A program made the position numbers and the translations under genes. A stretch of 46,653 nt of DNA. It comes from Terriglobales bacterium (lineage in GTDB: Bacteria > Acidobacteriota > Terriglobia > Terriglobales > Acidobacteriaceae). Of this stretch, positions 34,560 through 40,650 are shown in pieces. Under the pieces are notes generated by a model. That model had not been told where the DNA came from. It searched no databases and was given only the letters and a program-made list of their open reading frames with translations. The first letter of the stretch is position 1. The number at the start of each line of letters is the position of its first letter. The DNA lies in assembly GCA_035624455.1 (NCBI GenBank), contig DASPRM010000047.1:1-46653 (forward strand). The letters run 5' to 3'.

Positions 34560-35804
34560 ATGTCAATTACACGCAGAGTTTTCCTGAAGGGCGGGGCCAT
34601 GGCGATCGTAGGCACCGCCGCGATTCCTGCCTTTTTGTCGCGCGCAGTTTACGCCGCGGAGGGTCTGCCCAACGGCCATAAACGGTTCGTCGTCATCTTC
34701 ATGCGGGGCGCCGCTGATGGCTTGAATATTGTCGTGCCCCACGGCGAGCCGTCGTACTACGCCATGCGGCCGAGCATTAACATCCCGCGACAACAGGTCA
34801 TCGATCTGAATGGGATGTTTGGACTCCATCCGGCACTGACGTCATTCAAGCCGCTTTGGGATCAGGGGCATCTCGCCATCGTGCACGCTGCCGGATCGCC
34901 CGATGCCACGCGCTCGCACTTTGACGCGCAGGATTACATGGAATCAGGAACTCCAGGCTACAAGAGTACGGAGGATGGCTGGCTAAATCGCTGCCTGCAC
35001 TCACCACATACGGGGGAGCATGACTCAGCGTTCCGTGCGGTGGCGTTGGGCACGCGACTGCCGCGGATTCTGGCGGGCTCGGCACCGGCGGTGGCAATCA
35101 GTAACGTTAACGACTTTGGCGTCGGCGGGAGAAATCCTGCGGCGCAACCGCTGGCGAACACGTTTGAAGCCATGTACAGCCAGTCGGTGGATACCGTGCT
35201 GCACGGCACCGGGCAGGAGACTTTCGACGCAGTAAAAATGCTCAAGGCGGCGAATCCTGACAAGTACACGCCGGCGCGCGGGGCCAACTATCCCAACGGC
35301 GGGCTGGGGCAAGCGCTTCGTCAGGTGGCGCAACTTATCAAGGCGGATCTGGGCGTAGAGGTTGCGTTCACCGACATCGGCGGATGGGACCACCACGTCA
35401 ATGAGGGAGCAGTGCAGGGGCAGATCGCGAACCGGTTGACCGAACTCTCGCAGTCGATGGCCGCATTCTGGACCGACCTCGGCGACCTGGCGGAAAGCAC
35501 GGTGGTGGTGACGATGTCGGAGTTCGGGCGCACGGCTCGAGAAAACGGCAACCGCGGCACCGACCACGGCCACGCCAACGTGATGTTCATCATGGGTGGC
35601 CCGGTGAAGGGCGGGCGCGTCTATGGACGCTGGCCCGGCCTGACGCCCGAGCAACTCTACGAGGGGCGAGATCTCGCGCTGACGACGGACTTTCGCAGGG
35701 TCCTGGGCGAGGTCGTGTACCGGCACATGGGAGTGCGGGACCTGAACGCCGTGTTTCCGAATTTTGAAAACGATCCCAGGGGATTTCTGAGATTCCTGGG
35801 GTGA
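34560..35804 (+). CDS. DUF1501 family protein with Tat signal
   Basis: 414 residues from ATG 34560. The N-terminus MSITRRVFLKGGAMAIVG has the twin-arginine motif (TRRVFLK) and a moderately hydrophobic core up to SRAVYAAE, so folded export by Tat is likely. The body has the family features VVIFMRGAADGLNIVVPHG, HSHFDAQDYME-like (RSHFDAQDYM) and TVVVTMSEFGRT, resembling sulfatase/phosphatase-like folds. An ATG at 34542 is in frame and would add six residues. It starts 37 bases after the DUF1800 stop and is probably in the same operon. The function is unknown. Confidence 0.9.
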   Translation: MSITRRVFLKGGAMAIVGTAAIPAFLSRAVYAAEGLPNGHKRFVVIFMRGAADGLNIVVPHGEPSYYAMRPSINIPRQQVIDLNGMFGLHPALTSFKPLWDQGHLAIVHAAGSPDATRSHFDAQDYMESGTPGYKSTEDGWLNRCLHSPHTGEHDSAFRAVALGTRLPRILAGSAPAVAISNVNDFGVGGRNPAAQPLANTFEAMYSQSVDTVLHGTGQETFDAVKMLKAANPDKYTPARGANYPNGGLGQALRQVAQLIKADLGVEVAFTDIGGWDHHVNEGAVQGQIANRLTELSQSMAAFWTDLGDLAESTVVVTMSEFGRTARENGNRGTDHGHANVMFIMGGPVKGGRVYGRWPGLTPEQLYEGRDLALTTDFRRVLGEVVYRHMGVRDLNAVFPNFENDPRGFLRFLG

Positions 35805-36270
35805 ATCGAAGCTTCGAGGCGCGCAGGTTCGCCTACCGTACTTGCAAAAATCTACTGTTTTCAGATGATTGGCGCGAGAGGCGCTGCAAAATCCAACAAT
35901 CCAATCGGCTTAAGTCTCAAACTATTGAAAACAAAGGGCTAGCGTTTGTGTTTTGAGACCACACTTCCTCCGCCTGGGGCTGATACAGCACGACGCCTTA
36001 ATGCTTGCTGGTGGCGGGAATGAGTGCAGATCCTTCGCTCGCTTTGCTCGCTCGTGATGACAAATCGTTTTAGGACTCGTTGTGGGATCGAAGATTACTG
36101 CGCTGATGTCCCGCGTTCGCCAGCAGCTCTTGATCAATGTCCCTAATTCCAGCTTAGCAAATCGGGATAGGCAAATGGGACATTGGGAGCGGCGATTTAT
36201 TTACTCGTGCAACATGGGGATAGGAGAAAAGAGGAGGACCGAGGGGCTTGACAGAAATCGAAGGTGTCGG
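35805..36270. other. 466-base gene-free stretch with two inverted repeats
   Basis: No gene is supported. Inverted repeat one: GTCTCAAA (35914-35921) with TTTGAGAC (35952-35959), an inner ACAAA/TTTGT pair extending the fold; it could end DUF1501 transcription. Inverted repeat two: CAATGTCCC (36135-36143) with GGGACATTG (36177-36185), perfect over 9 bp. A family A repeat lies between them (36027-36064). Confidence 0.5.
36027..36064 (+). repeat. Dispersed palindromic repeat family A
   Basis: CAGATCCTTCGCTCGC, then TTTGCTCGCTCGTGATGACA. Same ends as the copies at 38611 and 42207. Confidence 0.65.
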
Positions 36271-36582
36271 CTACCCCACCTCTACCAGAACTTCCTCGCC
36301 TTCGATTTTGATGGGATAGACCGCGACCTTGAGGGCGGGATTCTCGGCAGGGACGCCGGTCTTGGGATCGTATTGCCAGCCGTGCCAGGGACAGATGATC
36401 TTGCCATCGGCGACCACGCCTTGAGCTAAAGGACCGCCGCGGTGGACGCAGACGTTATCCATCGCGCAATAGTTGCCGTCAACGTTGGCGATGCAGATCG
36501 TCTTGTCGCCCAGGGGAAATTCGCGGGCTTCACCTTCCTCGGGGAGATCGGGCTTCGAAGCTAGTCTGACGAAATCGGACAT
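36271..36582 (-). CDS. Rieske [2Fe-2S] ferredoxin-like protein (NirD/small subunit type)
   Basis: 103 residues, a soluble single-domain Rieske protein without membrane anchor. The cluster ligands are in CVHRGGPL (Cys and His) and CPWHGWQYD (Cys and His). Length and lack of signal peptide fit ferredoxins of oxygenases or NirD-like subunits; no oxygenase or nitrite reductase gene is adjacent. The start at 36582 (MSDFVRLASKPDL) is chosen over a frame open to 36753 because the extra part reads as repeat-derived sequence. A 9-base tandem repeat lies just upstream. Confidence 0.88.
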   Translation of the reverse strand: MSDFVRLASKPDLPEEGEAREFPLGDKTICIANVDGNYCAMDNVCVHRGGPLAQGVVADGKIICPWHGWQYDPKTGVPAENPALKVAVYPIKIEGEEVLVEVG

Positions 36583-36611
36583 GCAGGGGAACTGTAAATT
36601 GCAAATGGGAA

Positions 36612-36638
36612 ATTGAAAACTGGGAAAACTGGGAAAAC
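36612..36638 (+). repeat. Short tandem repeat, 9-base unit
   Basis: Two exact units TGGGAAAAC (36621-36638) preceded by a diverged one (ATTGAAAAC, 36612-36620), in the upstream region of the Rieske gene. It may be slippage-prone. Confidence 0.6.
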
Positions 36639-36644
36639 TGAATA

Positions 36645-36684
36645 TCCCACTCAAGCCAAAAGACGGATTGAGTGGGCCACCTGA
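36645..36684 (+). repeat. Dispersed palindromic repeat family B, copy 3
   Basis: TCCCACTCAAGCC, AAAAGACGG, ATTGAGTGGGCCACC. Arms CCCACTCAA and TTGAGTGGG are exactly complementary. A second shared segment (CTTGGTCGGGAT onward) follows at about 36755, as it does after copy 5. Confidence 0.72.
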
Positions 36685-36801
36685 ACTCCCGGAGGCGATG
36701 AGGCAAAAGCAGGTCCCTCCACGCGCGATAAAATCGCCCGCAAGCGATCCCATCGCTTGGTCGGGATAACAATCAGGCTGGGATTACGGGACAGGGGCCG
36801 G

Positions 36802-37362
36802 CTATTTCGGCTGCAGGGTTTGCGCGATCATGACCTGGCGCTTGAAGTTTTCCACCATGTTCTCTTCCAGGCGGACTTCAGTAGGTTTCCTGGCGACCGA
36901 CATCTGGTCAATTTTGTCCTGCAGTTTGAGCAGCGCGTAGAAGAGATTTTCCGGGCGCGGCGGACAGCCGATTACGTACACGTCAACGGGGACGATACGA
37001 TCGACGCCCTGCAAGACAGCGTAAGTGTTGAATGGCCCACCAACGGATGAGCATGCGCCCATGGAGATTACCCACTTGGGGTCAGGCATCTGGTCGTAGA
37101 TTCGCTTCACGACCGGCGCCATTTTCAGGGTTACGGTGCCGGAGACGATCATAAGATCGCTCTGCCGCGGGCTGGGGCGAAAGACTTCGGACCCGAAGCG
37201 TGCGATATCGAAGCGGGCGGTAGAGGAGGCGATCATCTCGATGGCGCAGCAGGCCAGACCGAAGGTCATGGGCCAGAGCGCAGATTTGCGCGCCCAGTTG
37301 AAGACGTAGTCAACCGTGGTGATCAGAAAGTTCTTTTCGAACTTGTTCTGCAACCAGGACAT
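36802..37362 (-). CDS. nuoB: NADH-quinone oxidoreductase subunit B
   Basis: 186 residues, full length. The four ligands of cluster N2 are visible: the adjacent pair in [17 protein letters not shown] and IGCPPRPE. It carries the last iron-sulfur cluster of complex I before quinone. No other nuo gene is adjacent, unlike the usual nuoA-N operon, so this is a stand-alone copy or complex I genes are dispersed. The ATG at 37362 gives the standard short N-terminus. The C-terminal extension after about residue 160 is charged. Confidence 0.93.
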   Translation of the reverse strand: MSWLQNKFEKNFLITTVDYVFNWARKSALWPMTFGLACCAIEMIASSTARFDIARFGSEVFRPSPRQSDLMIVSGTVTLKMAPVVKRIYDQMPDPKWVISMGACSSVGGPFNTYAVLQGVDRIVPVDVYVIGCPPRPENLFYALLKLQDKIDQMSVARKPTEVRLEENMVENFKRQVMIAQTLQPK

Positions 37363-37555
37363 TTATTCCCCCATGGACCTGAGCCTCGAAGCTATTCATC
37401 CTATACGAACCGGGATAGGATAACGGCGGCAGGCCGAACGGCAATCATGTGACTACGGTCACAAAGAACTCGGATGCCGCGATTGAGGCCAGTCTAGGCC
37501 GGGCGAGGCGGGGGCGTCAATTGCGGGTGGGTGGCAGATGCGGCCAAAAGCAACT

Positions 37556-37600
37556 ACCCCACACTAGCCAAAAGACGGCTAGAGTAGGGCACCCTCAGGG
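37556..37600 (+). repeat. Dispersed palindromic repeat family B, copy 4
   Basis: TACCCCACACTAGCC, AAAAGACGG, CTAGAGTAGGGCACCC. It ends only about ten bases before the ATG of the macro-domain gene, so it must be part of that gene's leader or lie over its promoter. Confidence 0.68.
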
Positions 37601-37609
37601 TTCGTTGCT

Positions 37610-38164
37610 ATGCACATTGATATTCGTCAGGGTGACCTCACCGAGCAGCCTGATCTGGACGCGATCGTGAACGCTGCGAACACTGACCTCGCGCTGGGGT
37701 CAGGTGTGGCGGGAGCGATCCGCAGGAAGGGCGGCAATGAGATCGATGAAGAAGCGCAGGCACAAGGGCCGATTGCGCTAGGTGAGGCGGTTGTCACCGT
37801 CGGCGGACAGTTGCCGAACAAATTCGTGATTCATGCTGCGGCAATGGGTTATCGGCCAGAAGATCATCGCGTGCCCAAGCGGCCGGGATCACTTTCCAGC
37901 GCTCCCATCATTCGTAACGCAACACTCAACAGCCTGCGCCTCGCAGAAGAGAAGAAGCTCGCGAGTATTGGGTTTCCAGCGCTGGCCACCGGAGTCGCGG
38001 GATTTCCCGTGGACGAATGTGCTGAGGTCATGCTGGGAGCGGTGCGTGAATATGCGATCGAACACCCAGCAAGCGGTGTGAAGCTGGTTGCGTTCGTGTT
38101 GTTCGGGAAATCCGATTACGATACCTTCCGCCAGGTCTTCAATCGCCAGCCTGAACTGCCCTGA
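37610..38164 (+). CDS. Macro domain protein (ADP-ribose/O-acetyl-ADP-ribose hydrolase type)
   Basis: 184 residues, a single macro domain. The nucleotide-binding loop VNAANTDLALGSGVAGAIRR and the second loop FPALATGVAGFPVDECAEVM are typical of MacroD/YmdB-type proteins, which bind ADP-ribose and remove it from proteins or deacetylate O-acetyl-ADP-ribose. The catalytic-loop Asn (NAAN) is present. No partner ADP-ribosyltransferase is seen nearby. The ATG at 37610 fits the first strand MHIDIRQGDLT. No ribosome site is evident, perhaps because a palindromic repeat lies directly upstream. Confidence 0.9.
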   Translation: MHIDIRQGDLTEQPDLDAIVNAANTDLALGSGVAGAIRRKGGNEIDEEAQAQGPIALGEAVVTVGGQLPNKFVIHAAAMGYRPEDHRVPKRPGSLSSAPIIRNATLNSLRLAEEKKLASIGFPALATGVAGFPVDECAEVMLGAVREYAIEHPASGVKLVAFVLFGKSDYDTFRQVFNRQPELP

Positions 38165-38213
38165 TAACAAATCAGAGCCTGCCGCGTCTATCAGAGTGAA
38201 CTGAGAAAACGTA

Positions 38214-38393
38214 ATGAAGCAGAAAATCTCAACTATCGCGGGACTGATCCTGGGGACGATCGCAGCGTTGGTGCTAGCTGATGTTCGCGATAATAGCCGT
38301 TATACGTCTCATATGGTGACGGCGTCCGCGATAGTTGAGAAGGTGGCCATGACAAGCTCCAGCGGGAGGGTGGTCCCTTCAACACGCCCCTGA
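38214..38393 (+). CDS. Possible 59-residue membrane or secreted peptide
   Basis: An ATG frame MKQKISTIAGLILGTIAALV followed by LADVRDN: a lysine-rich start, a hydrophobic core and an LA-D cleavage-like site look like a signal peptide or single membrane helix. The rest (about 35 residues) is Ser/Thr/Val-rich without recognisable motif. It starts 49 bases after the macro gene. Against it: no ribosome site, and 15-bp inverted repeats (38227-38241 and 38326-38340) run through the frame, so the segment may be a structured RNA or small mobile element instead. Confidence 0.35.
   Translation: MKQKISTIAGLILGTIAALVLADVRDNSRYTSHMVTASAIVEKVAMTSSSGRVVPSTRP
38227..38340. repeat. 114-bp element bounded by 15-bp perfect inverted repeats
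   Basis: TCTCAACTATCGCGG at 38227-38241 is the exact reverse complement of CCGCGATAGTTGAGA at 38326-38340. Between them lie 84 bases. No target-site duplication was recognised. It could fold as a long hairpin or be a miniature element. Confidence 0.6.
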
Positions 38394-38423
38394 TACCACC
38401 TTCTCCGCTTGGGGGTGCTGATA

Positions 38424-38443
38424 GGCGGGCTGCAAAGCCCGCC
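38424..38443 (+). terminator. GCAA-tetraloop hairpin, probable terminator
   Basis: GGCGGGCT (38424-38431) and AGCCCGCC (38436-38443) form a perfect 8-bp stem closed by a GCAA tetraloop, followed by TTAGTTATTTG. The T tract is interrupted, so efficiency is uncertain. It would end transcripts of the macro gene and the possible small frame after it. Confidence 0.6.
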
Positions 38444-38610
38444 TTAGTTATTTGTTACCAAGGGACACAAAGGAAAATTAACCACAGAGAGCAGAGAGGA
38501 GAAAGGAGGGCGGCTCGCCTTCAAGTGTGTGGGTGAGGGCGCTGACGGCATTTTGTTCTACTCGGCTAATCCTGGATTACCGGTGTGGACGTGAGCACAG
38601 TAAACCAACT

Positions 38611-38649
38611 GCAGATCCCTCGCCCGCGCCGCCGGCTCGTGATGACAAA
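38611..38649 (+). repeat. Dispersed palindromic repeat family A
   Basis: GCAGATCCCTCGCCCGCGC, then CGCCGGCTCGTGATGACA. The left end CAGATCC and right end CTCGTGATGACA match the copy at 36027. Confidence 0.65.
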
Positions 38650-38700
38650 CATACGCGATGTCAGCGGCCGTGCCGTGAGAGCATCCGGGGCGGACCCTTA

Positions 38701-39435
38701 TTAGTAGATCTGAATTGCGGGGGCCATGGTGCGCACGTTGGGCTTGCGTGCGGTCAACAGCAGCGCGCCGATGCGCTTAAAGTCGCGCAGTTCCTCCGCA
38801 TTGCGGAACCACTTGCCGGAGTATTCGTTCGGCGTTGGAGTCTCGTCGGGAATACGAAAGGCTTCGACATCTTCGAAGGCATGTGCTTTTAGCAGCTGCA
38901 CGTATTCCGCTTCTGACCGCACCCGCACAGGGACTTTCAATTCATCGACCCAGCGCAGAGAGTAGTGGTTGTCGCGGTAGAGGTTGATGAGCAGGAACAT
39001 GTGTCCATTGGGCGCCATGACGCGGAACAACTCAGCCAGTGTGCGGTCCTGGTCGGGGTAGTAGTAAAACGATTCGACGGACAACACCTTCTCGAAGAAA
39101 TTTTCTTCCCAGGGAATGCGGTCCGACGAGCCCTGGATGAACATGATGTTTTCGAATTCAGGGGACTGCTTGCGGGCCTGGCGGATCATTTCATCGGAGA
39201 TGTCGAGCCCTACGACCTGGCCGAAGCCTTCCAGGCCCTCGCCTACGAGGCGGGCAAGCAGGCGAGTAGCCCATCCCGTGCCGCAACCGAGATTGAGAAT
39301 CCGCTCACCGGCGCGCAGTTCCATGTGACGGATTGCCTCCTCGGTAATGTAGAGGTGATGCTTCTCCATCTCCGGGCCGCGGCCGTCCTCGGCCCAACGA
39401 TTGAACTCCAGGCGGAGGATTTCTTCGGGGGTCAT
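38701..39435 (-). CDS. Class I SAM-dependent methyltransferase
   Basis: 244 residues. SAM motif I is ILNLGCGTGWATRLLA, motif II region VVGLDISDEMIRQAR, and a later VLSVESFYYYPDQ (motif post-II). It belongs to the Methyltransf_11/UbiE-like group; the tyrosine-rich FYYYPD segment and RVMAPNGHMFLL are common in small-molecule methyltransferases. The substrate is unknown; neighbours give no pathway. The ATG at 39435 begins MTPEEILRLEFNRWA. It is codirectional with, but 78 bases downstream of, the PilZ gene. Confidence 0.87.
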   Translation of the reverse strand: MTPEEILRLEFNRWAEDGRGPEMEKHHLYITEEAIRHMELRAGERILNLGCGTGWATRLLARLVGEGLEGFGQVVGLDISDEMIRQARKQSPEFENIMFIQGSSDRIPWEENFFEKVLSVESFYYYPDQDRTLAELFRVMAPNGHMFLLINLYRDNHYSLRWVDELKVPVRVRSEAEYVQLLKAHAFEDVEAFRIPDETPTPNEYSGKWFRNAEELRDFKRIGALLLTARKPNVRTMAPAIQIY

Positions 39436-39513
39436 AGGACGATTTTACTGCCGGGTGGGGATGCTGGGCGAAATGTGCTTAGGGTGCGTTCGCCAAGAGG
39501 GCTCGAGCTACGC

Positions 39514-39876
39514 TTACTCCACCAGGGGCAGGAATGCGGCGCAGAAGCTGCGAATGAGATTGCGCTGATCGGCGCTATCGCTGAGAAATTCGAAGCCATG
39601 GAGCCGATGTTGCGAGTAGCGCACGCAGGCCAAGATGCGCAGCGACTGACTTCGTCCCGGCAGGCTGAAAGCCAGCCAGACCTGCTGACCCAGGGGAAGA
39701 CTCAGGGGGAGATTGCAACGCAGCCCGCCGAGGCCAAGGTCCAGTATGCGACCCTCGGTGATCGGGTTCATAGAGCCGGGTTGAAGGATGCTGAGGTGGA
39801 GACTGACGGCAAAACGGGCAAAACGCCGCTGGGTGTTCCAGCGCGGCTTTGACGGGTGTGGGCTCGCGGCGCTCAA
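39514..39876 (-). CDS. PilZ domain protein
   Basis: About 120 residues from a TTG at 39876; the frame remains open to a GTG at 40035 but the extra sequence is proline-rich and unlike the family. The cyclic-di-GMP motif RxxxR appears in RRFARFAV, and the second motif (D/N)xSxxG appears as DLGLGG, with Gly in place of Ser. The rest has the beta-barrel pattern LPLGQQVWLAFSLPG and LHGFEFL. It probably senses cyclic-di-GMP, with affinity possibly changed by the Ser loss. It may act on pili, whose chemosensory operon lies in this window; that link is inference. Confidence 0.75.
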   Translation of the reverse strand: MSAASPHPSKPRWNTQRRFARFAVSLHLSILQPGSMNPITEGRILDLGLGGLRCNLPLSLPLGQQVWLAFSLPGRSQSLRILACVRYSQHRLHGFEFLSDSADQRNLIRSFCAAFLPLVE

Positions 39877-40106
39877 AAGCTGGTCTGAAGCTCTGCCTCC
39901 ACATAATGGTAGGCGAGTCGGTATCGCACTGCTAATGACTGACGTAACCCTAGCTGGTGACGGGCGGCATGGGTTCCGCAGGTGGTTCGCCTCGCCGGAG
40001 TCTGTTGGTTCGTTCGGACAAGGGCCTTCTCGCACCTCGGTAATTGACGATTCGGTTAGTTCCAGGCCGACGCGGCGAAAGCGTTTGTAAGATTTGTTCG
40101 ACCCTT

Positions 40107-40514
40107 ATGCTGCGCCCAAAATGGAAGTACCGCCACGTAGTTGTGTCTCCCAAGTACTTCGACCAACTGCTCGAACAGGGAGCTCTGGCCTGCTCCAAAT
40201 GCGGGGTGAATCTCGTTGCGCATGGGAAGCGTTGCATGAGAAGCCGTGCAGTGTTGGGCCGCCTGTCGGAACAGCCGAAATCACCGCTGGCAGAAGTATT
40301 GCTCAGGTATGGGTACAAACAGATCCTGCATGAGGAGATGTCCGGGGTAAGTTCGGATCTGTACGTGCGCGCTTGTCAGGGCGTTCATCGCGCGCAGATC
40401 TCGCATAACGGAAATCAGGTTAGCGTGCTGATGCCGGGTCATTATGAGGTGTACAAAGATCCTATTGCACTGGAGGGGGCGTTGTGGGCGATGTTCGGGC
40501 CGCTGGAGAATTAG
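40107..40514 (+). CDS. Unrecognised cysteine-bearing protein
   Basis: 135 residues from ATG 40107, MLRPKWKYRHVVVSPKYFDQ onward. C29-xx-C32 (ACSKCG) and C43 look like half of a zinc ribbon. If translation began at the in-frame TTG 40044, a further CKIC pair 35 residues earlier would complete a four-Cys site. The middle LGRLSEQPKSPLAEVLLRYG is well structured. I cannot assign a family. It has no signal or membrane segment, no clear ribosome site at either start, and diverges from the PilZ gene. Codon use looks normal, so it is probably real. Confidence 0.6.
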   Translation: MLRPKWKYRHVVVSPKYFDQLLEQGALACSKCGVNLVAHGKRCMRSRAVLGRLSEQPKSPLAEVLLRYGYKQILHEEMSGVSSDLYVRACQGVHRAQISHNGNQVSVLMPGHYEVYKDPIALEGALWAMFGPLEN

Positions 40515-40546
40515 GCTGGTCGCGTCGAAGCCGGGGTATCCTCCTA

Positions 40547-40584
40547 TCCCACTCAAGCCAACGGAGGGCTTGAGTGGGCCACCC
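40547..40584 (+). repeat. Dispersed palindromic repeat family B, copy 5
   Basis: TCCCACTCAAGCC, AACGGAGGG, CTTGAGTGGGCCACCC. The centre departs from AAAGACGG but the arms CCCACTCAAG and CTTGAGTGGG remain exactly complementary. A shared trailing segment lies at 40608-40626. Confidence 0.7.
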
Positions 40585-40650
40585 GACGGTTATCGAATCA
40601 GACCAGCACTTGGTCGGGATGGCAATCCTGAAATTGTGGAGCTTCCAGGT

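Larger units (their letters stand above)
38394..38700. other. Gene-free stretch with a hairpin and repeat remnants
   Basis: Contains a hairpin terminator at 38424-38443, a purine-rich ACCACAGAGAGCAGAGAGG motif (about 38478-38496) of a kind seen scattered in many environmental genomes, and a family A repeat at 38611-38649. No reading frame is supported. Confidence 0.5.

Noticed and set aside
36583-36753. Longer N-terminus for the Rieske protein
   Set aside because: The extension translates a tandem repeat and part of a family B palindrome; the domain itself begins at 36582.
37610-38164. Toxin-antitoxin or phage-defence role for the macro-domain gene
   Set aside because: No ADP-ribosyltransferase toxin (DarT-like) or defence gene adjoins it, and the macro domain alone is a common housekeeping enzyme.
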